From: Dillenia suffruticosa
Lineage: Eukaryota > Streptophyta > Magnoliopsida > Dilleniales > Dilleniaceae
Length of the DNA: 64,000 bases
NCBI GenBank assembly: GCA_033439265.1
Contig: JAVTVX010000024.1
Span: 18,832,501-18,896,500, forward strand
Direction of reading: 5' to 3'
How positions within the stretch are numbered: position 1 is the stretch's first letter; each line of letters starts with the position of its first letter. Under the pieces are notes generated by a model, which made no database searches, was not told where the DNA came from, and saw only the letters and a list, made by a program, of their open reading frames with translations. Positions 1 to 11,940 of this stretch are shown here, piece after piece. A program made the position numbers and the translations under genes.

Positions 1-780
1 TTGTGCTTGAACTAGAGGTAGGAAATGTGATCTAATTCATCGATCAAACCCAAATTTCTCTGTTATTATACACTGGGAAGCCTAGATTGAGGTCAATGCA
101 CAGAAATCATACAAAGTAACTAGTAGCAGCGCCATCAATTTTAAGTCCTGAGATTCAATAATGCCTCAGGGTACAGGATCGCAAGATTAGAAGCGCTTAA
201 ATCAATTGGAGGATAATCTTGTGAGGATGAATGAGGATAACTATTTAGAGTTGATGCTATGTTTGAATTATGGGGATTTCCTTGTAAGAAGTTGATAATC
301 TGAAGTTTTTCCTTTTAGAGAAATCTACAGCCGACAAGAGATGTTCAACGGTGAACTTAATCTGAAGCCAAACTATGAGCAGGTCGAAGCGAGGATGGAT
401 GAGGATAACTATTTAGAGTTAGCAATCTAGTACAGTACAGGTTTTGTAGATTGTTGTGAGGCCAAACAACACACCCAATTGCCCTAGTACATCTTACACT
501 TCATTTACCCAAGCCCACCTAGTTTCTTGTATTTAATTTCTGATGCATTATCAACTTCTTACAAGAAATACAAGGGTGGATTGTCATATAAGTTTCATGG
601 GAATGACTTGTAGTATTAGATTTTTAGGTGTGGAGAGGGGTTTTTTTTTTTGGGGGGGGGGGGTGGGTGGATGGAGCTCCATTAATTTGAGAGTTCAACT
701 AGCGGCCATTGATCTAGAAGATATAGCAATATAGTGGCATCCGAAATCTCATCAGCAATAGGAGTCGGTATTTACATTCA
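1..780. other. Unassigned leader with weak gag-like traces
   Basis: No intact gene is visible. A short motif, gaggataactatttagagtt, occurs twice (about 229-249 and 401-421), so there is a local duplication. A T11-G13 tract at about 641-663 is followed by further G runs. The stretch may be the 5' part of the gypsy relic that follows, but I could not align it to a specific domain. Confidence 0.3.
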
Positions 781-1645
781 TAAGAGTATGTAGTGGCTTG
801 TAGGAAAAGATTTAAGCCCAATCCCTGTGATGATCCTTTGGAGGAGTTGAAGCAATTGCAACAAGAAATCTAGCAGAGTATGTGGATTCCTTTGATACTT
901 ATATAACAAAAGCTAAGATGGAAACTTTAGATGTATAAGATTGTTGACAGGGAGATTGCAAAAGAGTTTAAGAATTGCAGTTAAAAGAGAGTTTCAAGAC
1001 CCTTCATGAGGGTTATGGACCCCAATTCTACAGCATGTATACAAACCCCATTGAACCATTCTCCAACTTTTAGGCCCCACTCAAGTTAGACCTACATTAC
1101 TTCCCAACACCAGCCCAAAAACCCTATGCACCACCATTGGGAGCTTTACCAAGCAATGCAAGGAACAAATCCCAGTGGAAGAGTTTGGAAAGTTTGGAAG
1201 GAATGACAAGAAAACTTTGAATGTAGATGAAAGAAAAGCAAAAGGACTTAATATACTAATATCCGGAAAAGCAAAAGGACTTTGCTTTGACTTTGATGAA
1301 AAGTTCTCCCTTGGCCATAAATACCAAAGGAAACACATAATTTTTCATTAAATTAGAATATACTGGTGATGAGCTGGGAACGGAGGAAGGAAGTCCTGAC
1401 AGGACAATCAATATTATCGAAATGTATGATATAGGAGGAGATAGTAAACCACTTCCCCTTATACCCCTCAATGTCGTTAAGGGACTTGGCCGTTTCCCCA
1501 CCGTGAAAGCTGTCCGGGTGATCAAGAAAAGACCAATTTATATGCTACTCATCACAGGTATCTCACTATTTTTGGATGCCAAAATAGCTAAGCACTTCAG
1601 GTGTTACTTAGAGGAAATTTCTCAGTTGCGACAACGTTACTAATG
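781..1645 (+). pseudogene. Decayed Ty3/gypsy gag-protease relic
   Basis: Two pieces look like a gypsy polyprotein. Around 838-915 the three frames together give EELKQLQQ followed by a piece like EYVDSFDTYITKAKM, which resembles the retrotransposon gag segment that packs the capsid. Around 1440-1610 a 73-residue open frame contains KKRPIYMLLITGISLFLDAK. This matches the aspartic-protease neighbourhood of plant gypsy elements, where the family normally reads (V/L)LIDTGSTHNFLD. The catalytic Asp is not present, so the protease would be dead. Frameshifts separate the pieces, and no reverse transcriptase or LTR of this relic is recognisable nearby. The assignment rests on motif similarity read by eye. 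Confidence 0.5.
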
Positions 1646-2590
1646 GGATAATGGACTACGCTCGAGGCTAGGAAGCTACGGTGCCACTGCAAGCACGAGA
1701 TATTGTTCAGCATTAAATGGGTACTTATCCATAATCCATTCCCAATTGTGAACGTAGTCCAAGCTCCTCAATCAGTTATTCTTTCCAACCTCTTGAGGGT
1801 TTTTTAAACCTCACAACCTTCATGACTTTTGAATATAAAAGATTGCACTAAGTAATCCTCCAATTTCTCTAAATTTCCGTTTATGTACACAAACTAATAA
1901 GCATGACATGTGTATTGTACATGGCAAAAGCTTCTTCATCATCATAAACAACAATTCTAATACAAGGCATTTGTTAATCTTCTTGACGAGTGATTATCAT
2001 TTGAATTTCCTTGTTTTCATTTTTGTCAAACTTAAAGAAACACCCACGATTCTCTTATAGAGGAAGATCTAGTTCAGGCATGGAAGTCTGTTGCTTAACT
2101 ATGAAAGTAACAAAGGCAACGAAATAAAGTGTTTTCATTGATGTTTGAGTGTGTCCTTTTGAGCCCATAAACGTTTTTTTATATATATATAGAGTTCATC
2201 GGCTGATTTTCTTTTTTTTTCAAAAATTGAGAAAAAGGGCGTTCATTCAACATATTTTCTTTCTAAATCAACAAAACAAAATATTCAGCATATTTTTCTA
2301 TAATCTTCCGTTCTTTTGCTGAGTACTTTTCAAGTATTTTGTATTTCTTCTTTGTGCATTCTTTCGAGTTTTGTCGACCACCTCAAGATTTTGGGTCTTG
2401 CTTAGCCAATCATCAATTTGCTTGCCATGTTATTCTACATCAATCAAAATTTGCCACGTTGTTATCAATGGCTTGATGTTTCATGTTGATTTTCTTAAAA
2501 AATGGCGCCAACATAACACTACAGTGACCTCAACCTTTGGAATCGCTTTCAAAAAGCTGTAGCGTTGCACTTTGTATCATGATACAACTT
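1646..2590. other. Unassigned AT-rich stretch
   Basis: No convincing coding similarity on either strand. It contains a short (TA)n run near 2178-2190 and pyrimidine-rich tracts. It lies between the gypsy relic and the first recognisable copia-A integrase sequence, so it may hold the unrecognised 5' part of copia-A. Confidence 0.3.
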
Positions 2591-2887
2591 TCCAGTCCAT
2601 TAATTTTAGGGTTCAAAACATGACCATTCTTGACATGGTTGGAAACATGTCGATGACAAAGTAATTGCCTTTGGAATTTTGATCAATTGTGCGTATTTTC
2701 TTAATTGATGTCCTGTGAAGAATTTGAAGGACGTTACCACACAGGAAGCTTGGTGTAGATTTAAGTTGGATGTGTCTCATTTGAACGTTTTCAGTTGTAA
2801 AACTTAAGCACATCAACTGAGGACAAAATTGGATGATAAAAGTGCTCCATGCATTTTATTAGCTATGATAAGATCGAAAAATTAACA
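2591..2887 (+). pseudogene. Copia-A integrase fragment (left copy)
   Basis: Across frames this reads as the end of a copia integrase core and the following region: pieces like MTILDMVGNMSMTK, then a motif like the family NRCPTK...MTPQEAW (here LKDVTTQEAW), then VSHLNVF, then TKLDDKSAPCILL. These normally precede the IGYD...KAYKLYDP stretch. Several frameshifts and stops mean it cannot code. It stops at the left LTR of copia-B. The last 178 bp recur at 6552-6729 on the far side of copia-B. Confidence 0.75.
2693..2870 (+). repeat. 178-bp direct duplication flanking copia-B (left copy)
   Basis: This stretch of copia-A integrase, from gtattttcttaat to gctatgata, is repeated at 6552-6729 with scattered mismatches and the same length. 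It lies just outside the left LTR of copia-B, and the second copy begins immediately after the right LTR. It is far too long for a copia target-site duplication, normally 5 bp. Confidence 0.85.
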
Positions 2888-3357
2888 TGTATCGTAGTAA
2901 ATCATAAAAATTAAATAGTTCGAAAATTTTGAAAATTATCTCGATACATAAATTTTCAAAAAATTAACCGAGTCATAAAGTGCGAAATCTCTTGATCTAA
3001 ACTCTTGGTTGGGACGGTGATCACGAGATCGAACCACTATCACAAATTCACTACGCCTTAATTCAAAGTCTGGTGAGTCTAATATGATGCGAAAAATTTT
3101 CCTACTCAAAAATTTCTCAATTCCTCAAGATAATATTTTCATTCTAAAGAATATGTATATCTCTATCTACTTCTCTCTCTTGGCGATATGCTCTCAAGAA
3201 AGAATCAATCCATCAATTCACGTACCCTTGGAGAAGTTAAATCACACCAAATAAGTGGGATCATGGGAAAAATACATTAGGGGAGTTTTTAATCATGGGT
3301 TAACTACCCATTTCAAATTTACTAGCCCCTCATGGACATACTTATCAATATCTTTCA
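2888..3357 (-). repeat. Copia-B LTR (left on + strand; 3' LTR of the element)
   Basis: Begins tgtatcgtag and ends atctttca on the + strand. It aligns over most of its length with 6065-6550; shared landmarks are the block around ggtgatcacgagatcgaac and the block caccaaataagtgggatcat. The divergence between the two LTRs is clearly visible by eye, indicating an old insertion. Confidence 0.75.
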
Positions 3358-4279
3358 CTTGCACATGAGGGTATTTAACGTTAGTCATGAAATTATAACT
3401 TATGTGATCTTTTATATCACCCTACTACTGGACTCTTATATAAGATTGAGTGTCGTGCGACCAGCGAGTTCATTTGCAAGCAAAAACTTTTTGATATACC
3501 TGTTAGAATGACTTAAAAGCCACCATTAGTACAAAAAAGAACTTATTATACTCTATCAACGTAATTACATCCATCGAGTCATTTTTCTCATCGAAAGTGA
3601 TCCACAATCATTGTTCGACTATATATTTACTATTATATTTGAATCTCAATATGGATAAAGATAACAGGCCGGCCAGTGAATTACGCTATAATGTAATGCC
3701 GATTGGTTTTCCTTTTTCCAAACTCGAATTTATTAGTTTCAATTTAGCTGTTTTTCTAGATTTGTCTCTTAGACCTCAATTATCTTTTGAGTCATAAGTA
3801 AATAGACTAAAATAGCAAATACTGAACCAGAACTTCTAAAAACAATTGAAAGTAATAAGGGTACAAGAAATCTCACTCTATGGATCTCGGGTCTCATACA
3901 GTGGGAACGGGGATCAGAATCACACTATCGTCTCAAATAATAGTTCATATTATCCCATGGTCATCTTATCATACGCGGTACGAAACACGTACCACAATAT
4001 TATTCCCCAATCTCTCAAAAAGACATGTTAAAATTTTCTAATACTGTGCAGATATGGGACTCAATGTATACATAAGACTTTATCTAGAGATCTTAAAAAG
4101 AGTATTTTAGAGATAATATCACTAGACGTAAATGATATCTGATATCTCAAATTTGACTACTTACAGGCAACATGATGTGGGTATGTCCATGTTGGTTATA
4201 TCACAAATAATCTCATCCTAAACATATATTAGAGCGACTTATTTTTTAGCAAGGCCACTCTCAAATTCTTTTACGACTA
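3358..4279. other. Copia-B internal region without recognised coding sequence
   Basis: Lies between the left LTR and the RNase H end of copia-B, where an untranslated 3' region would be on the - strand. Short open frames here show no family similarity. I see nothing else of note. Confidence 0.4.
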
Positions 4280-5850
4280 GAAATCATCTCATTCCGCTCA
4301 CTTAGAGTAGAGGTGGTCACTTGTGAAAGGATTAACCACCATATTATGTGTAAAAGTGTATTTAATCGTCACTACACTATTCTCGATGATATCTCTCACA
4401 AAATAGTATATAGTATCAATATATTTGGTCTTTCATGATAGTTAGAGTCTCGATAGTAGGTAGTGACGACCTGATTATCATTAACCTCCCACTAACTGCC
4501 GCAACCCCTAAATCATTCAGAAATCTTCGAAACTAAACACTCTCCCAATGCCGCTGAGTATGCCATAAGCTCATTCTTTATCGTAGATAGAGATATGCTG
4601 ATTTGTTTCTTACTTTTCAAGATACTATTATTGAGCAAAATAGAAAAAATTGATATCGATTTGCGTCTATCTAAATCGTCTCCCCAGTCGACGTTTGAAT
4701 ACCCAATGAGACACCTTCTCTATAACACAAGAAGAGATTCACAGTTCTCTTGAAATATCTTAGAATTTTTTTCACTGCTCTCCAGTGACCCCTTTTAGCA
4801 TTCGATTGATATCCACTCACCAGATCAACTGCAAAACAAATGTCTAGTCATGTATACCTCATTGTATACACTAAATTACCTATTACACTAGTTTAAAGGA
4901 TTCTACTCATATCCCTTATTTGTTTCTAAGTTTTAGCGCATATATCATAACTCAGCTCTTCACCTTTAGCGATAGGAATATCTTTTATGTTTCAATTGCT
5001 CATTTCAAAATGTTCAAGAATCTTTTTGATGTAAGATTCTTGTGAAAGAATCAATACCCTTCTGAAGCGATCCCTCTGGATTCAAGCTCTGAGAATGAAT
5101 TAAGTTTCACCCATGTTTTTCATATCAAAACTTGACAATAACCATATTTTAATAGTTGTCAAATACTTTCTTTTGTTTTCGGCCAACAAAATGTTACTTA
5201 CATATAAGAATATGATCACAAAAGAGTCACTACAATATATTAGATACACACAATGATCCTCCTCTATCATCACAAACTTATAAGATATCACATTCTAGTG
5301 AAATCCCAAGTACTGTTGTCTGGATGATTGATTAAGGATGTATATCGACTTCTGAAGTCGACGGACCTAATCCTCTATACCTTTTAAAATGAACCCAGAG
5401 GGCTGTTCCATATAAATCTCCTCATCCAAACTTCCATTAAGAAAGATAGATTTTACGTCCATCTAGTGTAACTTCAAATCTACATTTGCGACAATCGTTA
5501 AAAGTAACTGGATCAAGATAAATTTGACTACAGGAAGAAAGTCTCTTCGTAACCCATGCCCTTAGTCTAAGTATAACGCTTGACTACCAGATAGGTATTA
5601 TACCTTACCACCGATCCGTCAGCCTTTCCATTGATATTGAGAACCCACTTATTTCCAATAGTCTTTCGACTCAGACAAATCAACTAGGTCTCGCACCCTG
5701 TTGATTCTCAACAATTCCTTTTCTTCATCCATGACTTTCAACCAATGGTCTTTTGTAGGACCTTCAAGACCCTCTTAGATCGTTTTAAATTACTCATCAT
5801 TTTCAGGAGTCGCAATGAGGGTCTCATTCTCATTATTCGTCATCATTCTT
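4280..5850 (-). pseudogene. Copia-B reverse transcriptase and RNase H (degenerate)
   Basis: Read from high to low coordinates, this gives an N-terminal part with DEEKELLRINRVRDLVDL and IGNKWVLNINGKADG, then YEETFFL, matching the copia RT start (YEETFSPV). Then comes EEDHCVYLI...LYVSNILLA (5100-5291), where the family has the catalytic LYVDDILLA. Here VDD has become VSN, so the polymerase active site is lost. Further on are LDICFAVDLVSGYQSNAKRG and an RNase H-like part with SISLSTIKNELMAYSAALGE and DNQVV...HERPNI. There are many stops and frameshifts. The role of an intact copy would be cDNA synthesis. Confidence 0.8.
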
Positions 5851-6064
5851 AATGTGTTAAAAAAATTCAACAAAAATTATTTTCATAATCCTTAGGCCAT
5901 TGGTATTCTCTTGGTATCCTCTGATTCATAAAATTCATCCATGATCCAGACTCTAAATTTTATACCTTACATATTTTATGGTCGAAAAAATTTTAAAATT
6001 TTTTTTAATAAATCTAACCTGACTCCGATTCCAATCGTTGATTTATTCACATATATCAAAAGCA

Positions 6065-6550
6065 TGATAAATCACAAAAATTAAATAGTTTAGAATTTTC
6101 GGATAATTATCTCGATGTGTAGGTTTTCAAAAAATTAACTGAGTCATAAAGTGCGAAACCCCTTGATCTAAACTCTCATTTGAGATGGTGATCACGAGAT
6201 CGAACTACCATCACAGATTTACGACACTTCAACCTAAAATCCGGTGAGTCTAATATGATAGAGAAATTTTTCTATTCCAAAATTTTTCAATCCCTTAAGA
6301 TAATCTTCTCATTCTAGAAAATATGTATCTCTTTCTCTACCTCTTGGCGATGTGCTCTCAAGAAAGAATCAATTCTTCAATTCACATACCCTTGGAGAAA
6401 TTAAATCACACCAAATAAGTGGGCTCACGGGAAATATACATTAGGGGGTTTTTAGTCATTGGTTAACTACCTATTTCAAATTCACTTTTTTTTTTTTTTT
6501 TTTTTTACTTGTGGTAAAAGCTTCTCATAGGCATATTTACCAACAATTCA
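6065..6550 (-). repeat. Copia-B LTR (right on + strand; 5' LTR of the element)
   Basis: Starts tgataaatcac and ends accaacaattca on the + strand. A run of about 22 T (6485-6506) has expanded inside it compared with the left LTR. The sequence inside the LTR (towards lower coordinates) does not show the usual TGGTATCAGAGC primer site, so the PBS is mutated or of another type. Confidence 0.75.
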
Positions 6551-6551
6551 T

Positions 6552-8173
6552 GTATTTTCTTAATCGATGTCCTATGAAGAATTTGAAGGACATTACTCCG
6601 TAGGAAGCTTGGTATGGATTTAAGCTGTATGTGTCTCATTTGAAGGTTTTCAGGTGCATAACTTATGCACATCAACCGAGGACAAAATTGAATGATAGAA
6701 GTGCTCCATGCATTTTATTAGCTATGATATGAGATCTAAGGCCTACAAGCTCTATGACCCAAAGGATAAGAAGATTATTATCAGTCGAGATGTTGAATTC
6801 TAAGAAGGTGGTGCTCGGGATTGGAGCACAGAAAAAGTGATGATTCAAGAAGATGGGCAACCCAAAGATATTGAAGTGACACCTCCAACATCAACGGATG
6901 AAGATAGTCCTATTTCTCGAAAAACAAAGAGTATTCTAGATCTTTATGATGCAACAAGTCCCCTCAATCTTGCTTGATTGTTTACTAATAAAGAAGTTTG
7001 TTGAAGCTATTGATGATGAAAAGTAGAAGAAAGCCATGGATGAAGAAATGAAGGCTATCGAGAAGAATAAAATTTAGAGGTTTCTGATCTTTTGAAAGGT
7101 CATAAAGACATTGGTGTGAAAGGGGTGTATAAAGTCCAGAAAAACGCACAAGGAGAGGTGGAGAAGTACAAGAAGAGCTTAGTAGCAAAGGGCTATAAAC
7201 AACAAACCGGAATCGATTATGAGGAAGTTTTTGCACTTATTGCTTGAATGGAGATAATAAGGTTGATCATTTTGATTGCCACTCAAAATAGATGAAAGAT
7301 TTTTCAACTTGATGTAAAGTTAGCATTTCTCAATGGTTACTAGGAAGAAGTTTATGTTTAGCAACCTGCAGGCTATGTCAATGGGTGGAAATAAAGTGTT
7401 GAAATTGAAAATGGCTCTTCATGGATTGAAGTAAGCACTTTGAGCATGGAATTCAAGAATCGATGGTTATCTTAAGCATAACGGTTTTATGCAATGCCTA
7501 TACAAGAATGATCTTTATATGAAAAAAAAGTGATAACAATATTATAATTCTTTCACCATAAGTGGATCATCTTATTATGACACGTAATTTATCTCAAATT
7601 GCAGAAGAATTCAAGAAAACTACGACTAAAGAGTTTGAGATTCAAAAAAACTATGACTAAAGAGTTTGAGATGACGTGTATGCGACTTATGTTTTATTTA
7701 TTGGATTATTGGTGAAGCAATTTCTAGATGGCATTTTTGTGACACAAGAACATTTTGCTATGCAAGTTCTTAAAAGTTTTAAAATATAGGATTGTAACTT
7801 AATTCGTATCTCGGTGGATTGTGGAGTCAGGTTGTCAAAAACCAGTCAATTCTACACTTTATAAGAGTTTGGTTGGATGTTTGAGATACTTGGCTTGTAT
7901 GTGGCTGGACATTCTTTATAATATTGGATTATTGAGTCGTTTCATGGAGCAACTGAAAGTGACTCATTAGAAAGCGGCTAAAATTATTATTTGCTATATC
8001 CGAGGGACTTTAAGTCTCAATTTATTCTATTCTCAATCTAACAATTTTTAACTTGTTGCCTTTTCAGGTATCGATTGGGGTGGAGAGTGTGATGAGCAAA
8101 AGAGTACTTTAGGATTTGCATTTTTCATGGGAGATACAATATTCTCGTGGATGTCAGAGAAGCAACTTATTAT
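6552..8173 (+). pseudogene. Copia-A integrase end, reverse transcriptase and RNase H start
   Basis: The piece opens with the second copy of the integrase fragment. It runs through KAYKLYDPKDKKIIISRDVEF (about 6738-6800) and a linker rich in acidic residues (EDGQPKDIEVTPPTSTDED). RT motifs follow in mixed frames: AMDEEMKAIEKN, VAKGYKQQ, FQLDVKLAFLNG, EEVYV, ALHGLK. Thumb and RNase H pieces follow: YKSLVGCLRYLACM, DECDEQKSTLGFAFF and WMSEKQLII. The sequence is cut at 8173 by CACTA-1 inside RNase H and continues at 35388. Numerous stops, many of TAG type, make it non-functional. The family makes cDNA from element RNA in virus-like particles. Confidence 0.85.
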
Positions 8174-9040
8174 CACTACAAAATTAAATCGCTATGTTGA
8201 TGGTAACTTTTATTGTCGTTAATATTTAGTAACGGTTTTTTATACCCTATAAAGATGCTTTTGATGAAACCATCAGGAAATGTGTGCATTTTCCAATGGT
8301 ATAAATTATCCATCAAGAAAAGTTTATCAACCGTCAATAAAGGTAGCACAACTGTTTGTACAAGCGATATTCAATTCTGATAGTTATCACTTATAGTTAG
8401 TAAATGTGATAGTTTTAGGGACGGTTTGAAAATAGTCTCTATATAGTCTTCTTTACCCTCTACTTAACCATATTGTCTGTATAAGTTCTAGATCCATGCT
8501 AACCCATATATTGCACCAGCTATGTTCAATTTTAACGGTTATCACTTGTGATCAATAGGTGTGATAATTTTTAGGAATAGTTTGAAAACAGTTTCTATAT
8601 GATTCTTCTTTACTTTTTACTTAACCATATCATCTGTCTAAATTCTATACCTATACTAACTTATATACTGCACCATAAGTGATATTAACTATGTTAACCC
8701 ATGGATTGTACTGTATGTAAATACTATCTACAATTTTGACTGTTATCACTTTTTATTAATAATTGTGTCAGTCTTTAGGGAAAGATTAAAAATAGATTAT
8801 ATATGGGTAATTTATACTATCCGTTAAATCATACCATTTGTATAAGTTTATGGTTATGCTAACTCACATATTGTAACGTTTGTAAATGCTATATATTATT
8901 CTAACAGTTATTAGTTTTCATTGATAAATGTGATACTCTTTACTGACTATTTGAAAATAGTGTTTATATATGTAATATACTGACTACTAAATTTTACTAT
9001 TTGTATAATATTTAGGAATAGTTTAAAAATTTAAGAGTTA
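8174..9040. other. CACTA-1 left terminal region
   Basis: Terminal inverted repeat followed by AT-rich unique sequence shared with the left ends of CACTA-3 (42823-43240) and the truncated element at 63287. Landmarks are gatggtaacttttattgtcg, then accgt-type motifs, then gatattcaattctgat. No coding sequence is visible. Confidence 0.75.
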
Positions 9041-9950
9041 AGGTGTCAAACCATTTATGATACCTGGTGATAAATTGCAATAACATGTGATAATTTGTGA
9101 TAACAAGTGGTGTATTGTTATAACAGGTAGTAAGTTCGTGATAATATGTGATAATTTTATGATAACTTGTGATAAGTTTGTGATGACTAGTGATAATATA
9201 GTCTGATAATATTATTATTCATTCACGTAAAATATAATGATAATTAGTAGTAAATTTATGATAACTAGTGATAATATAGTTTGATAATATTATTATTCAT
9301 TGGAGTGAAATATAGTGATAACTAATGGTATGTTTGTGATAACTAGTAGTAATATAGTGATAATTAGTAGTAAGTTTGTAATAACTTGTGGTAATATAGT
9401 GATAACAGGTGTGTATAATAACTTGCAATAAGTTTGTGATAATTAGTAGTAATATAATAATAACTGCTATTTATAATAAGTTGTGATAAGTTTACAATAA
9501 TTAGTAATAATATACTCTGATAATATTATTATTTATTGAAGTGAAATATAGTGATAACTAATGGTAATATGTTGATAACATATGTTTATGATAAATTGTT
9601 GTAAGTTAGTGATAACTAGTGATAATATTGTCTGATAGTATTATTATTCATTGGAGTGAAATATAATGATAATTAGTGGTAAATTTGTAAAACTAAAGGT
9701 AAAATAGTGATAACAGGTGGTAGACCGCACAGGGGGTACAGTAGACTGTGACTTACCATCTATCAGCATCCACTTACTATCTCTTATCATAATTTTACCA
9801 TTAGATATCACAACTCCAATATATAATAATATTACCACACTTTACCATCTATGCATGTTTGTAAATGGTAAAATTGTGATATTATTATACATTGAAGTTG
9901 TGACATTTAGTGTTCTGATATTTAGTGATAAAATTTATAACAGCTAGTAA
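9041..9950. repeat. CACTA-1 left subterminal repeat array (GTGATAA type)
   Basis: Dozens of copies of gtgataa / tgataactagtgataa / gtggtaagttt-like motifs. A longer higher-order unit containing gtctgataatattattatt recurs near 9203, 9282, 9513 and 9632. Motif orientation flips to ttatca/ttacca near 9755-9860 and back again, forming a local inverted repeat. In En/Spm such subterminal motifs are the binding sites of the tnpA protein; that role is inferred here. Confidence 0.8.
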
Positions 9951-9954
9951 TGGT

Positions 9955-10215
9955 GGTAAGTCACGGTGTCGCGCAGGCAAGTGCTGGGCGCGAGCATGTG
10001 TGGTCCCACGCGGGGCTAGTTTGCTTGCAAGGGCACATGCGGTCCCCCGCGCCTGCTAATGCAGCTCTACCACGCATGCCAGCGTGGGGGACCACGCGGC
10101 TGGGGCTATCGTGCATGCAAGGGCTGGTGCAGTCCCCCGCATATGCCCGTGTGACTCTACCACACTGCCCTTGCAGTTCTACCGCGCAAGCAAGTGTAGT
10201 CCTACACCGCACGCT
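9955..10215. repeat. GC-rich block upstream of the CACTA-1 transposase
   Basis: A sharp GC-rich island in AT-rich DNA. It is built from recurring pieces such as gcatgcaagggc, ggtcccccgc, and gtggtccc/gggaccac inverted pairs, at about 60-bp spacing. It lies 0.6 kb before the TNP2 start, as do the unrelated GC blocks of the other CACTA elements here. Open frames through it on both strands are composition artefacts. Confidence 0.7.
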
Positions 10216-10801
10216 CTATCTTAAATACCATATTATTAATTTGAATTATTAATATTATTAATTTAAATTATATAATTGTATAAAAGTAGTAATTTATATA
10301 GTATAGTATTATGATATATTTTTTTATTATTAGATAATATAGTATTATAATATGAATTACGATAATAATAAATTAATTATCAATATTATATAATTTTATA
10401 TAAATTTCAAAAGAAAAATTAACAACATTAATGTTAATTTATTTTAATTCACATTTAATTTACAAGATTTACTGTTTTCACATTTACAATTTTGATATTT
10501 TAATGATAACTCCACGACAAAATCTCTCTTCTTGACGCCAAAAAAAATTTTCTACTTTTATCGTCAATTTAATCAAATTTCTCTTTTTCATGCCAAAAAT
10601 ATTTATTTCTTTACTTTTTTATTTTGCTTCAATTTAATCATCTTTTTTTGGCATAAAAATTATTTTCGTATTTATTTTATTTATTTTTCCTTTTTTCTAC
10701 TCTGTTTGCTTTGCTCTGTGTATTTCTTTTATTTATTTCTCTGTTGGCTTATGCAATTCTTTTTTAGTTTGTGCAAAACATTTGCATTTGTATTTAGAAT
10801 A
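10216..10801. other. AT-rich leader before the CACTA-1 transposase
   Basis: AT-rich sequence followed by a T-rich run with the motif tgccaaaaatat. It corresponds in position to 51180-51676 of CACTA-3, which also has a ttggcgcc/ttttggc-type motif. Probably promoter and 5' untranslated leader. No coding similarity before the ATG at 10802. Confidence 0.45.
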
Positions 10802-11940
10802 ATGGACAAGTCATGGATGTATTCTAAATCAAGAGAAAATGATAAATATATTGGTAGGTTATTACATTTCTTGAATTTCCATATGCAATTATTCAATCTA
10901 TCGATGGGGAAGATATCATGTGTTTATATTAAATATTTCAGCACATTGAGATTTTCTACACACACGATTTTCAATCATTTATTATATCATGAGTTTCAAC
11001 GTAACTATGATAAGTGGATATATTATGAAGAGAGTAATGGAAAATCTATATATCATACATCTAATGTATCCAACCTATATGATAATCCTTTTGAATATGA
11101 TATATTTGGCATGTTACATGATTCATTTATACATTTACATGATCGATCCATTGTAATGAACCAACTTCTCATGCATTTAATGTGGATGAACCAATTTCAA
11201 ATACGTTTTATGAATTACTTCAGAATGCCAAAACATCAGTATATCCAAAATCAAAATACACTATGATTACAATTATTGTGCACTTATATCATTTAAAGTA
11301 TTTGTATGGGTGGACCAACAAATTTTTTCATTACTATTAGTATTTATAGTAGAATTGTTATCTGATAAAAACATATTACAAAATAGTTGTTATGAAGTGA
11401 AGAAAACTATTTTAGTTTTATAGTTGAGATATGAGAAAATATATATCTGTTCTAATGATTATATATTATATTGGAAACACATATTGTATGTGTGTTGCTT
11501 CTAGATGGAAACCAATTGTAGATAGAGATCAAGGAGATCAAGATGTTGTTAAAAAAAACTGTCAAAATACCTTTGATTCCTAGATTGCAAAGACTATTTA
11601 CATGTGGTCAAACTGCTTCTTTGATGAGATGGCATCATGATAAGAGAACAAAAGATAGATTCTTAATACATTTGGCAGATTCTCTTGTATGGAAAGAGTT
11701 TGATTCCCTATACACTAATTTCTATTTTGACCCAAGAAATATTCGATTAAGCTTAGCAGTAGATGGTTTTAATTCATTTAAAACAATGAACACATAACAC
11801 TTGGCCAGTACTCATGATACCATATAACCTGTCTCGTTGGTTGCATATGAAGTTTTTAAACTTCATACTCAAATTGTTTATTTTTTATCCTAGAAATCTT
11901 GGCGACAAGATAAATGTGTATATGCAACTATTGGTTTAAA
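10802..11940 (+). pseudogene. Truncated TNP2-type CACTA transposase (tnpD-like)
   Basis: I start at ATG 10802, where MDKSWMYSKSR opens a Transpos_assoc-type (PF13963) domain that continues to YDKWIYYEESNG. It is followed in shifted frames by the Transposase_21/TNP2 region: VYPKSKYT, HLYHLKYLYGW, SDKNILQN, then PRLQRLFTCG, LMRWHHDKRTKD, FDPRNIRLSLAVDGFNSF. The DGFN(P) motif is part of the presumed catalytic core. Similarity to the CACTA-3 copy stops near 11935 (equivalent to about 52845), and the next 2.8 kb of that gene, including DUF4218 and DUF4216 parts, are missing. The gene is dead by deletion as well as by stops. An intact family member would cut and rejoin element ends in the nucleus. 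Confidence 0.88.

Larger units (their letters stand above)
2888..6550 (-). mobile_element. Copia-B: short - strand Ty1/copia element with two LTRs
   Basis: Two similar LTRs (2888-3357 and 6065-6550), each running TG...CA on both strands, bracket 2.7 kb containing only a - strand reverse transcriptase/RNase H region. Gag, protease and integrase are not recognisable, so this looks like an internally deleted, non-autonomous copy. The flanking 5-mers (taaca on the left, tgtat on the right) do not match, so a normal TSD is absent. Instead 178 bp of the host element is duplicated across it. It is inserted in the integrase region of copia-A in the opposite orientation. Confidence 0.8.

Noticed and set aside
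2693..6729. The 178-bp duplication as a giant target-site duplication of copia-B
   Set aside because: Copia integrases make about 5-bp staggered cuts; recombination between two insertions explains it better.
9950..10252. 100-residue open frame with Cys and His
   Set aside because: GC-rich repeat block of CACTA-1; an opposite-strand frame is equally open, and no known domain.
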